Shown: positions 1 through 9,040 of the stretch, one piece after another | Layout: every line of letters starts with the position of its first letter | How positions within the stretch are numbered: position 1 is the first letter of the stretch | Source of the DNA: Chromera velia | Lineage: Eukaryota > Sar > Chromeraceae | Reading direction: 5' to 3' | Assembly (NCBI GenBank): GCA_018398765.1 | Contig: JAHBMJ010002082.1 | Coordinates: 5,828 to 22,941 of the forward strand | Length of the DNA stretch: 17,114 bases | The notes under the pieces: model-generated | What the model saw: only the letters and a program-made list of their open reading frames with translations | The model's database searches: none | Told to the model about the DNA's origin: nothing | Program-made: the position numbers and the translations under genes

Positions 1-160
1 GGGGGGGGAGGGGGCATCTCAGTATATATCAAACACACCCGTGAACGCCACCTGCAGAAATACGTGCACACAAACAGAAAGTCAGTCGAATCGCCAGAAT
101 ACACATAAAAGCATGCATGCAAATACAACTTGTATCTTTAATTTGTATCAGAATGATACA

Positions 161-940
161 TGAAAGTAGGAAGACCGAAATTGGGAAAGCAATCGGACGG
201 GCAGGAAGGCCGAAATCGGGAAGGCAATCAAGCGGGCAGGAAGGCTGAAATTGGAAGGCAGTCAGGCCGCCAAGAAGACTAAAATTGGAAGGCAGGCACA
301 TAGGCAGAAAGAACGAACTCTGGGAGGCAGTCAGACATACAAGAAGGCCGAACTTGGGAAGACAGTCGGGCTAGCAGGAAGAACAAAATTGGGAAGGCTA
401 TCGGGCAAGCAGAATGACCGAAATTAGGAAGCGTTAGGAGGAAACTTGGGCAGGAAGGAAGGCCAAAATAGGAAAGGCAATCAGGCAGGCAGGAAAGCCG
501 AAATTGGGAAGGCAACCGGATAGGCAGGAAGGCCGAAATTGGGAAGGCAACCGGATAGGCAGGAAGGCCGAAATTGCGAAGTCAGTCAGGCAGACAGAAA
601 GGCCAAAATTTAAAAAGCATTGAGGCAGATAGAAAGACCGAAATTTGAAGGGCAGGCAGGCAGGCAAGAAGGCCGAAATGGGAAAGCAGTCAGTATAGCA
701 GGAATACAAAACTCTGGAAGGCAGTCAGGCAGGCAAGAAGGCCGAAATTGGGAAGGCAATCGGGCAGGCAGGAAGACCGAAATTGGGAGCGCGGCGAAGG
801 CCGAAATTAGGAAGGCAATAGGGCGGGCGGAAAGGCCGAAATTGGGAAGACATTTAGCCAGACAGAAAAGCTGAAAGCTAGAGGGCAGTCAAGCAGGCAA
901 GAATGGCGAAATTTTGGAGGTAGTCAGGCAGGTAGAAAAA
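161..940. repeat. Degenerate minisatellite, unit about 35 bp
   Basis: A purine-rich motif recurs head to tail about 22 times. Each copy has a GGCAGGAAGGCCGAAATTGG core followed by GAAGGCAATCGG-like sequence. Clear units are 35 bp (for example the two nearly identical copies around 490-565); others are 34 bp or carry small indels and substitutions, so the array is old and diverged. Because 35 is not a multiple of three, the array is translated in all frames into look-alike peptides such as CLPDCLPNFGLPA; I treat these as artefacts rather than proteins. The first 160 bases, before the array, hold a G run at the extreme left edge and no recognisable feature. Confidence 0.85.
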
Positions 941-1299
941 AACACAGGCTCGGCATGTAGGGGCGCTACTCCCTTTCGCAGTCTAAAGACTGCGGCCTTA
1001 ACGAAAATGCAAAGACCTACCTCTCGAGGAGTTGAAGAAGGACTAGGACACAAAACAAGCATCTCCTGGAGGAGACCCACGACCTGCAAAGAGCAGAGGA
1101 GGGGGGCAAGGGTGAGTAACACAGGCAAAGGAAGACGGCAGTTTTTTGCCTTGCCGAGGGCAGACCGGTCAGTTGCTCAGCAACCATAATGGCCAGGTTG
1201 CAACCACACAGGAACACTTACAGACATCATACAAAGCCTTCTGCATGCACCAAGAAAGCTCATCTCTGCAAACAAGATTTTTTTAATTCCTTCACTGGG
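941..1299. other. Unassigned spacer, small palindrome at 977-994
   Basis: No convincing gene is visible. Positions 977-984 and 987-994 form a perfect 8-bp inverted repeat with a 2-nt loop (CGCAGTCT AA AGACTGCG). Around 1065-1110 one frame reads LLEETHDLQRAEEGGKG followed by a GTGAGT. This resembles a decayed coiled-coil exon end, but the frame is broken upstream and I do not call a gene. Confidence 0.3.
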
Positions 1300-1526
1300 A
1301 GGGGGGGGTGGACCCTCTCGTAGGGGTACGAAGCTGGCCAATTTGGAACCCCTGGTGGAGGGGGGGGGTCCGACCTGCTCTGCAGGTTTGCGTCCAAAAT
1401 ATGTCTAAGAAACACTCTTAGACATATTTTGGACGTAAACCTGCAGAGCAGGTCGGACCCCCCCCCTCCACCAGGGGTTCCAAATTGGCCAGCTTCGTAC
1501 CCCTGCGAGAGGATCCACCCCCCCCT
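1300..1526. repeat. Near-perfect 111-bp inverted repeat (foldback/hairpin)
   Basis: The left arm (1300-1410) and right arm (1416-1526) are reverse complements over all 111 positions without a gap, separated by the 5-nt loop AACAC. I count three mismatched pairs: 1313/1513, 1321/1505 and 1390/1436. All are transitions. In a plus-strand transcript two of them would still pair as G-U wobbles. The outer ends carry 8-bp G and C runs and similarity stops abruptly beyond them. No clear target-site duplication is seen. The element could be a foldback/MITE-like transposon, a recent palindromic duplication, or a hairpin RNA locus. It contains no ORF of its own. Confidence 0.95.
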
Positions 1527-1746
1527 GTTGCTGGTGGAACGACACAAAACGAACTGACCTGATTGAGCGACCCAAACCAGTCCGGCAACCCTTCTAGTTG
1601 TTGGACAGCTCCTTTGCACCGAGGCAACCACTCCCACGAGCAACCAGAGGTGTCCAGCCAACACAGATACCGGAGGGGTACAAAACTCCGGAATCTATAA
1701 CCTCTCCAAAAATAAGGTTCTGGAATAACAAGTTGAACACGATTTC

Positions 1747-1795
1747 CTCGTTGTCAAGCCTTCCAATACAATCTAATGGAACGCTTGACAACGAG
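1747..1795. repeat. Stem-loop with 19-bp arms
   Basis: Arms 1747-1765 and 1777-1795 pair with a single mismatch. The core CTCGTTGTCAAGC pairs perfectly with GCTTGACAACGAG, and the loop is 11 nt. Weak pairing continues outward (CACGATTT against AAAATCTCGTG-like sequence). It lies in the hairpin-rich stretch described in the findings. A short open frame (1598-1837) passes through it but resembles no known protein. Confidence 0.8.
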
Positions 1796-1991
1796 ATTTT
1801 GTGGATAGAGGCCCATTCTATTGACCCGATTTTCTGAGTGGAGGAGAACTTTCTGAAGACCTGACTGAAAATTTTTCAGATCGGCATTTTGATGGGTCAG
1901 CACGCAGCCGGGAAGTGCTTTTTAGCCTTGGTGGCCGGCCGGGCCCTGGCCCACAACGCGTAGCTTGCCTTCCGGGGCTGTCACATAGTTG

Positions 1992-2245
1992 GCCGATCTA
2001 AAATCGGCTCCCAAAATCGGCTTTCCGTCGAATGTTTCAAGTCGATCAAAGCACGACCTAGTGCCGCCTCTCTCCCATCACACAGACTTGCTCTCCAGCG
2101 TTGAAAGTAGGCTTTATCGAAAGCCCAGAGGATTGGCTTCTTTGCTTTTTCTTGGGTTTATGACATTCACTCTACTGGTTGCCCTGAGAGGGCAATTTCG
2201 ATCTTCCATCACGAAGGGCACGGCCCGTCTCCACGCAAACGGGCC
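1992..2245. other. Cluster of short perfect stem-loops
   Basis: Four compact hairpins fall within 254 bases: 1992-2008 (GCCGAT/ATCGGC, loop 5), 2110-2125 (GGCTTT/AAAGCC, loop 4), 2179-2195 (TTGCCCT/AGGGCAA, loop 3) and 2222-2245 (GGCCCGT/ACGGGCC, loop 10). The first overlaps a direct repeat of AAAATCGGCT. A 91-codon open frame (1989-2264) with one hydrophobic run (SLLFLGFMTFTLLVALRG) covers the same DNA, so the hairpins could lie in a transcript or in coding sequence. I recognise neither a known RNA family nor a known protein. Confidence 0.4.
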
Positions 2246-2310
2246 TACGAAGTTGCCCCAGTAAAGCTTCTATTGAATCCTTTCTGTGCGTGCGCTCTTA
2301 CAAGCTCTAA

Positions 2311-2505
2311 ATGATGAGCTGGAAAGGCTTTCTGGATGAGGGGGCTAGCTCTGGATGGCCAGAAGGTGAGCCACTTTATGAATTTTTGCATATCTATGCT
2401 GCAGGTCAGACTGAGCCTTTCTCGGAGGACCGTTTGTCGGTGCTTAGGTTTCATGAGGAAGCATTACGGCTGGTAATCTCGGGTGATCTGAAGTTGTGGG
2501 AGTGA
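2311..2505 (+). CDS. Possible small ORF, 64 aa, unknown
   Basis: This frame opens with ATG-ATG immediately after an in-frame TAA and ends at TGA. The product begins MMSWKGFLDEGASSGWPEGE and continues with a mixed, globular-looking composition (YEFLHIYAAGQ, RLSVLRFHEEALRLVISGD). That composition is more protein-like than the simple-sequence frames nearby. There is no signal peptide, membrane segment or family motif I recognise. It could be a single exon, a fragment of an old mobile element, or chance. Neighbouring hairpins (2352-2365 and 2547-2566) argue for caution. Confidence 0.2.
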   Translation: MMSWKGFLDEGASSGWPEGEPLYEFLHIYAAGQTEPFSEDRLSVLRFHEEALRLVISGDLKLWE

Positions 2506-2570
2506 GGCGCAGCTCTTGTTTGCACAAGAATTTGGAGGTAGGGCTCCTGGGTGGACTAAGACCCAGTGGC

Positions 2571-3160
2571 CAGTGCCGGGCCTCATCCAGAAAAAACAAG
2601 AACGCTATGATGGCCGGTCGTGGGCAAGGCCCTCTGGCTAGAGGCCATAGATCGATCAGGCTTTCAGAAGCTAAGCATTTACCTCTTATACGGTCATAGT
2701 GCTCAACATTTATTTGGTTAAACTGCTTTCTGTGGGTGTCAAATCAGTAGATCTGTTTGCGGACATTCATTCTTACCTTTCATAGGGGTTGCCCGCTGTG
2801 TGCTCCCTCCTTACATCAATATACAGATTCGGCGTATTCCATTAGAAGTAAAAGTTAGCTTGTTTGTGCATTACGCTGCACATTGTCACATATCTGTAGA
2901 GTCTGTAATCACTCCCCGATATATCAACATACTATAACTCTTTCACCTCACTCATGTCCAACAATTTCTAACATACACACCACAAACCCATGAAACCTTA
3001 TCTTTAAAAGTTGTTCATACTTTCATGCAGGTAAAAAACAATAAATAGAATCATTCTAAGTGCTTTAAAGACTTAGTTTTTTATATAAAATTTAGTGTGA
3101 TATATAGAAAATTAAAAGTCACTTTCTAGTATAAAAGTTTCAATTGTCAGTACAGTCAGT
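2571..3160. other. AT-rich gene-free stretch
   Basis: From about 2700 the base composition shifts sharply towards A+T (TTTATATAAAATTTAGTG and similar) compared with both flanks. No ORF, tRNA or repeat is evident. The region could hold a 3' UTR, a promoter or simply intergenic DNA. Confidence 0.4.
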
Positions 3161-3249
3161 TAAAGAAAAAGAAAAACGAAATGAGAGCCAACGTGTAGCA
3201 TTGCCGGACACACGTAAAAGAAAATGAAGACGGTTGGACGTCACATCTG
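3161..3249 (+). repeat. Dispersed repeat family A, copy 1
   Basis: About 89 bp, running from AAAGAAAAAGAAAAACGAAATG to GGTTGGACGTCACATCTG, are repeated with only a handful of substitutions at 5371-5460 in the same orientation. Similarity ends abruptly on the right and fades into A/G-rich sequence on the left. It is not maintained as an open frame in both copies, so it is probably a mobile or duplicated non-coding segment. Confidence 0.8.
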
Positions 3250-4467
3250 AGATTGATCTTTCCTTCCTCTCATCCCCCTTTTGATTTGTCCATCTCCCTC
3301 CACCGCCTCGAGAAAAAAGGAAAAGGAAAAGGAAGGGAGAAGAAAGGGCACACAATCACTGAAGACCATATATCGCTTCAGCCTTACAAAGAGTGACCGC
3401 CTGCACGCTGGGAGCTGCGCAGCGAGTACACTCTTTCCAGTCAATTCTATCCAAAATTTACTGTTTTTGATCTCAAAAGGGGAAAACATTGTCTATTTGC
3501 GACCCGATTCCTCGTCGTCCTTTCATGATCACGATCCGAGCCGTTTTTTCTTCTTTTGCAACCCCCAAAACCGCTGCGGAGGAAAGAAAGAAAGTTACAG
3601 AGGGACTGCTGAAGAAAGAGAAGAGCAAATGTCACTCCTGCTTGCCAAAGTACTGAAGGAAAGAAGAGAAAGAAATTAGGGGAGTCAAGCCACTTTTGGA
3701 CTTGGGAAGTGAAGTGGTAGAAGGAGTCTCTGTTCGTCTGTCCGTCTGTCCGAAGTGTCGTCGTTTCTTAATGAAAGAAGGGGAGAAAAGCGAAAGGGGC
3801 GTCTTCTCTCCTCCCATTGATCTGACTCGTCATTTTATTGTCTTGGTTGCGTTTTTAGACAGAAAAATCAAAAGAGCCGAACAGTTACGAGAGAACACGG
3901 TCCGATGTTACTCTTTCTACTGCCTGGCAGATTGAGGGACGCAATTTATCGAGAAACCAGAGAGACCGCTCCCATGTATTTGACTCGTTATTGGTTCGTT
4001 TGCATTTTCAGAGAACGCGAAAACAAAAAGCAGCGAGAGCAAAGAAGTCAGTGTGAGAGCAGAGTATACCCAGAACCCCCATTCAACCATGAAGGGCAGG
4101 GACACATTGGAGGTGACCTGCAGGGGACTCTGGAAGGGAGAAGGAAACGGTAGGTTATTTCTCCCTATGTGAATGCTCATTTCTCAGCAAGCTTCTTTTT
4201 GTTTGTCTTCTTTGTTTGCCCTTGTCGCTGTCTTACAGAACAGATATAACATCGACGATCAAAGACGGATCCTCCTTCTTTCTGGCTCTCTTTGTCTCTT
4301 GGGTTTTTCTTAATTTGCATGTTACCCGCAAATCGTTCTCGTTCCCTTGCTCTCTGCGAAGATTCATGATTCAGTTTGAGAGTGACAGCGAATTGCCACT
4401 GCTTAGCAGTCCCGGATCGCGCGAGGAGCTCCACTCACTAGCTCCCATGCATGCATGAAGGCAGGCA
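3250..4467. other. Gene-poor stretch with degenerate internal duplication
   Basis: No gene can be supported. Two segments, about 3808-3900 and 3965-4060, share a degenerate pattern: CTCCCAT, then a TTGACTCGTTAT-like motif, a T-rich tract ending in TTTTAG or TTTTCAG, then an A/G-rich stretch. The second could be read as an exon (after the AG at 4013, frame ERENKKQREQ..., donor-like G|GTAGGT near 4150). The first copy does not keep this frame, so I leave it uncalled. CTGTCTGTC-type tetranucleotide runs are common here. Confidence 0.35.
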
Positions 4468-4745
4468 TGAAAGGAGGTGTGGTCACAGGCTCGAACATCA
4501 CCGAGTGTCCCTAAGGATTCTGCGAGCAGCAAGCGCATCGCTGTGTATCTGTACTTACTCTGCCTTCTTTGCCTGTCTTCTTTGCTTCTGATTGGTGCTC
4601 TTTTGCATCACTGCTGAGAATCAGATGGCAGATCGACCCTAAACGTCGACTGAGCGACCTGTTGATGGGGACTCTTCTCCGTCTCTCTTCTCTTTTGACC
4701 GTTGTGCATCACCATCTGCGCGTGTGGATGGGCACTGAAAAAATG
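4468..4745 (+). repeat. Diverged duplication family B, copy 1
   Basis: The core CATCACCGAGTGTCC plus AAGGATTCTGCGAG and the following GCATCGCTGT...CTGT.TTACTC recur about 559 bp downstream at 5051-5113. A looser match (CTTTTGACCGTTGTGCATCA against CTTTTGACGGTGCGTCATCG) lies further right at a similar offset. The block therefore looks like an old tandem duplication of roughly 550 bp with many indels. No shared reading frame is apparent. Confidence 0.6.
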
Positions 4746-5029
4746 CACTACTCCCCTTCGACCGCATGCTGAAGCAGTACTTCACTGATGCTCTCTGCCA
4801 TTGCATACGTGATCATGTCTGCGCTTGAAGGAGATGAGAGGCAATGCATTTAGCAAGCACTGCAACTGATTGGTGACCCGACTTGACAGACAGGTTGGAC
4901 AAGCGCACTTCTTCATGCTTATTGAGAAAGTGTCGCATTTTATTTCTCTTGCTTCCGAAGCTCTCGTCTTCTTTGCCGATCTGAGGACCATGCTGTTTCT
5001 CCCCGTGAGCCACACAGCTGGAGAACAGC

Positions 5030-5310
5030 GTGGGTGAACGGACACACGGACATCACCGAGTGTCCTTAAGGATTCTGCGAGTAGCGAGAGCATCGCTGTC
5101 TGTCTGTATTTACTCAGGGAACACGCATACAGGCACAAAACGCCGGTTCACTTCTCGTTTGACTGTTGCGGACGTCCTTTTTGCGCTTCCCTCCCTTTCA
5201 CCCTTTTTTGTTTTACTTTGTTTAGGCAGTGTCACCCTTTTGACGGTGCGTCATCGTGCTTTCGACAACCGCATGCATGTATATTCGGTGTGGTGTTCCA
5301 TGGGAAGTAG
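5030..5310 (+). repeat. Diverged duplication family B, copy 2
   Basis: This is the second copy of the block at 4468-4745, in the same orientation. Its best-preserved part is 5045-5118. Family A copy 2 follows it directly. Confidence 0.6.
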
Positions 5311-5370
5311 TGCCGTTTCGCTTCCCCTTCCCCGTCCCTTCAAGGCCGAAAGATCTGTGTGCATTTTCAA

Positions 5371-5460
5371 AGAAAGAAAAAGAAAAACGAAATGAGAGCC
5401 AACGTGCAGCATCGCCGGACACATGTAAAAGAAAATGAAGACGGTTGGGCGTCACATCTG
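5371..5460 (+). repeat. Dispersed repeat family A, copy 2
   Basis: This copy is nearly identical to 3161-3249. The differences I see are mostly transitions (GTAGCATTG against GCAGCATCG, ACACGT against ACATGT, TTGGACG against TTGGGCG). The flanks do not match those of copy 1 on the right side. Confidence 0.8.
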
Positions 5461-5520
5461 CTCCTGCTGAGTTTAGAGGAGGCTCCACCACACGAAGAAG
5501 GAAACAGGGAGAGATAACAG

Positions 5521-5622
5521 ATGTTCCAGCATACGATGACCGACGATGACGAGGAGGAGGGGAAGTATGAGATGCAAGAAGCAGAGAACAAAATTGTTCT
5601 TTTGAGTAATTTTTCCTGTTAA
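5521..5622 (+). CDS. Possible micro-ORF, 33 aa, acidic
   Basis: ATG to TAA encodes 33 residues beginning MFQHTMTDDDEEEGKYEMQE, with an acidic cluster and a short hydrophobic end (KIVLLSNFSC). An in-frame TAA lies two codons upstream of the ATG. It stands out from the simple-sequence frames around it, but it is far too short to separate from chance and no family is recognised. It might be part of an exon. Confidence 0.12.
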   Translation: MFQHTMTDDDEEEGKYEMQEAENKIVLLSNFSC

Positions 5623-5774
5623 GCGCCTCCCTTTACGACACGGGCTTTTGCTTTTCCCGCCTTTCATTTCGTGTGGGCCCTCTGCATGCTCTGTCTGTCT
5701 GCTGTGCAAATCTCAGTGAGTCGGCTGCAAGCGAATCAAAGCAGCCCTGCTTGGAAACGAAACAAAACGAAACA

Positions 5775-5900
5775 AGAGCATGTGTGGTGACAGGACCCGA
5801 AGCTCAGCACCCCTCAAAGCAGTCTCAAAGTGGGTGAGACTGCCCAGGAAGTGAGAGAGGCGTTGCTGTTCATACATCTACGCTGCATCTTCGAGCAGGT
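5775..5900 (+). repeat. Diverged duplication family B, possible copy 3
   Basis: GTGTGGTGACAGGACCCGAA and the later GAGAGGCGTTGCTGTTCATAC weakly match 4475-4550 and 5095-5118 in order and orientation. The similarity is low, so this copy is tentative. Confidence 0.3.
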
Positions 5901-7392
5901 AAATACGTTATAAAATGATCCACTCCAAGGACGAAGCCTTTCCTTCTGCTCATTTTTCCTTCCTGTATGATTCATCGGGTGTCTGTCTGTCTTCCTGATC
6001 TTCTTGGGAAAGTACTTCCCACCCCTGAAAGACAGAAACCTGCTCCTTTTTTCTTCCCCTCTCTTCCCCTATGTACCATTATTTTTTTGGGGGGGGCAAT
6101 TTATGAAGAAAGGAAAAGAGATTTGTCTTCGACAAGAAAAGAAACCTACAGGCATGGGTGGGTGGAGCGGAAAGGCGTGCAAAGTTACACGAAAGGATAG
6201 GTAAAAAGAAAGAGAGAAAGAAAGGCAGAAAAAAACACGTCGAAGAGAACTTTCCTTCTTTTGAGTTCTGTCAGACAGACGGACACTCAAACACACAGAA
6301 GTATCGGCGAACATACATAGGACAGATTGGCCTCTTCTTCCTCACACCCTCCCCATGCATTTTTCTGCTTCCTGTCGCATCTCTTTTTCTCTCCTTCGAA
6401 TGGAACACTGACCCGCAATCACTGGGTCGGAGGAAGAAGAAACCCAGACGTGAAGACCATGCACTACTACATTGAATAAATGAAAAGAAGGGGAAATAGC
6501 TCACGCCATTACATGAGTGCAAGAATAGCTGGGCACCTGACGCGAATCTGACCTTCATCACCAACGCATGCCCTCCCCCAAAACTTCTTTCGTTCTCATC
6601 CAATTCTTTGTTTCCTCCTTCTCAACGGCGAAAGCAGGGTCCATGCTGAGCTATCATCGCAGTGCATGAACGCCGCCTGTTTATGACTTACATCCACCGT
6701 TCTGTGAGCGCGAGTACAATTCAAAGTTGTGCACATGCAGAAATAGAGAGACGCACGTATAGATGGTGTTCATACTCCAGCTGTATGCATTGAAAACGGC
6801 GTGCATGTATATGCATGCAGTCATTGTCTTTGTGCAGCCGATCCAATGGAGACTCCATCGGCATGCAACTTTAAATAACCAAACCAGCAGATCGAAGCCC
6901 TGACGAGTGGACCCATTCAGACAGAAGAAATCAGAAAGAGCCCTTCCGGTCTTTTCATTCAGCAGACACCTCGTGCACCCCTGTCGGCAAGTTTTCTTCT
7001 TCGAGTCTGTTCTCTTCTCCCCTGTCTTTTCTTCCTTTCTCTCCAAAGAAGCTTCCTCCTTTTAGAAGCATGAAGCAAGAGACCAAGACACTCCTGTGAA
7101 TGTCGGGGAGGCACTGACGGGCTGAAGGCCTCTTTTATGATCACTTTCCATTGGCGGCCAGACCGTCCACGAATGAAAAAAACACATAGGCCGTCCTCCC
7201 TATTCCCAAATTTCTCCATGCACCCTACCCCAAAAGACAAGTCTCCCTCCCGCCCTCAAATCTTTGAACCGTTTTTTCTCTTCCTCTTCTGCTATTACGT
7301 CCATGCACGAATGAAAGGGAGGGTCCACGAATGCTTTGCCTCTCTTTCTTTCGCTTGATCAGGTACACATGTGGACTGTCACACGAAGAAAT
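5901..7392. other. Gene-free stretch
   Basis: I see only short frames rich in K/R/E or S/L/F that arise from purine or pyrimidine tracts, plus scattered GTCTGTC and GCATGCATG runs (for example 6800-6822). A run of G at 6090-6096 follows a T run. No exon with convincing borders, tRNA or transposon was found. Confidence 0.35.
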
Positions 7393-7565
7393 GCGGCCGC
7401 CCCCTATCGTTTGATGATCAGGCGCAGACCGCCATTGGGTCAAGAAGTCATTGTTGTGCGCCCGCTGTCCCTCTGAAAGTCATTGCATGGGTAAGTCGCG
7501 AGCGCTGGAGGGTAAAATGCTGATTAAATTTCAGGGATGGCAGCTTTTAATTGTCCGAAGGCAAA
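7393..7565 (+). repeat. Diverged duplication family C, copy 1
   Basis: GCGGCC.CCCCTA.TCGTTT.ATGAT and GGCGCAGACCGCCA recur at 8823-8865. The following AGTCATTGTTG, CCGCT.TCC, GAAAGTC and GATGGCAGCTT also recur in the same order up to about 9040. Copy 1 is shorter by roughly 50 bp because of an indel before GATGGCAGCTT. No shared ORF is seen. Confidence 0.65.
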
Positions 7566-8087
7566 GGCAGGGGGATCAGGTGGGAGGGAGTGTTGCTGCC
7601 TACAGGTGTGAGTGTCTGTCTGTCCACATGGAATAATTAATTCTCCCTCAAATCTTTCCTCTCTCCTTTAAATACGCAATCCATCTTGCTCCCTTACTCA
7701 TTTTGTGACTCGACTTCGGAATGGGAGGAGCCAGGGATACAATACACAGAGGCGCTACGGGCTTTCTCGTGAAAGATGAAAGGGGCGCAAGAAGACGGCC
7801 CGAAGATCTCAAATCATCTCTCTGTCTTCTGTGCAGATGGGTGAATCAGAGGCAGATCAACCGAACGCGGGCTTCTTCGGGCCGAGAGACTCTCCGGGGG
7901 TCTTGCCAGAGACATACGTATGCACGGAGTTGCATGCCATTGGAGATGTGGACCGATATGGACGAACAGACGGAAAGACGGACAATCAAGTCAAACCGAA
8001 AGGCTTTCCGACGTTCTCCTTTCTTTGTCTCTTCTTCTACGCGCAGACTGAGGAACACGAAGACAGAGAGAGTCTGACGAACAGATG

Positions 8088-8090
<3 letters not shown>
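7566..8090. other. Unassigned stretch with exon-like ORF
   Basis: An open frame runs from 7831 to 8226. Its first part follows a good pyrimidine tract and CAG (TCTTCTGTGCAG ends at 7836) and reads MGESEADQPNAGFFGPRDSP and onward; its last part runs into the GA microsatellite. A second acceptor-like site, CTACGCGCAG, ends at 8046. No donor makes a convincing exon and no family is recognised, so I do not call a gene. Confidence 0.25.

Positions 8091-8126
<36 letters not shown>
8091..8126. repeat. (GA)n microsatellite
   Basis: An uninterrupted GA dinucleotide run, followed by CAGACAGATAGACA. It is translated as RERERE in one frame, which should not be taken as protein evidence. Confidence 0.95.
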
Positions 8127-8135
<9 letters not shown>

Positions 8136-8822
8136 TAGACACATCCGTAGTGAGACGTGCTCTTGTTTCACACGGTTCACAGACAGATTTGATGAGTTGA
8201 CTTCGTTCGTCCGTCTTTGTCTATAGTATTCGAACGTCAATGTGTGGCATCTCTCTACGTTGATTGTCTCTTTTGCGTAATTCCGAAGGACACACAGAGA
8301 GGACCATCAACCACCCAGGCATTGAGTTTGATCCAGAAACTGCAATACGCCATTGCACCACACCACCAATCAACTCGGAGAGAGAAGATGAAAGAAGCGA
8401 ATTGAGAGAAGTAAGGAGAAACAAAGAGCAGTCCCGACGGAGGACCGAGAACCCCCCAACCCTAAGAGGTGAGCAGAGACGTTCACCACTGGGGAAGGAA
8501 AGTTACCCCACCGCACGCGCTCCTCGGAGTCCCCCCTCCCTTCAAAGTTCAAACCTTCTTTCTCTTTCTGCACAAGCTAGCTGTTCAAATCAACCAGCGA
8601 GTCAGTGCGCGTTCCTTCATTCTCTGCCCGCCCCTCGCATCGCACTTCTCTTCGATGATCTCATTCTTGCTTACTCACCAAGCCTGAGGGCTCCCCTCTA
8701 CCACGATTCACTCGGACGGAGAGAGGCGTGAATTGCAGGCTCTTCTGAGTCCGAAAACAAAAGGATTCCCAGTTTTCTTTCAGACTGACATTGGAGCAAG
8801 TCGTATCTGAAGACCACTGTTT
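8127..8822. other. Gene-free stretch
   Basis: An open frame of 155 codons (8264-8731) runs through here. Its product is rich in R, S, P and E, lacks any motif I know, and overlaps equally long frames in other registers. I see no splice structure or RNA gene. Confidence 0.3.
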
Positions 8823-9040
8823 GCGGCCACCCCTAATCGTTTAATGATGAGGCGCAGACCGCCACTCGTGCATGAAGTTATTGTTGCGCATCCGCTCTCC
8901 GTCCAAAAGTCGCTGGTGGAGTCGCAAACGCTGGGGGGAAAGAATGAAATCAATGGAAGTCGTGAGGCTGGTATACGGCAAGAACAGTGTCACAGAACTG
9001 GGTCAGATGATGGCAGCTTCTTTGAGTGTACGAAAGAAGC
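8823..9040 (+). repeat. Diverged duplication family C, copy 2
   Basis: This is the second copy of 7393-7565, in the same orientation. It has extra sequence (about 8945-9005) that is missing from copy 1. Confidence 0.65.

Noticed and set aside
29-709. Minus-strand ORFs with CLPDCLPNFGLPA-like repeats
   Set aside because: They translate the 35-bp minisatellite, whose period is not a multiple of three, so the same peptides appear in every frame.
4014-4153. Exon-like frame ERENKKQREQ... after TTTTCAG and before G|GTAGGT
   Set aside because: The borders look good, but the related segment at 3835-3900 does not keep the frame, no partner exon is found, and the composition is simple.
7837-8226. Frame MGESEADQPNAGFFGPRDSP... 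after an acceptor-like site
   Set aside because: It ends in the GA microsatellite and no convincing donor or partner exon was found.
8037-8240. Minus-strand frame with SLSLSLSLS
   Set aside because: It is a translation of the (GA)n microsatellite.
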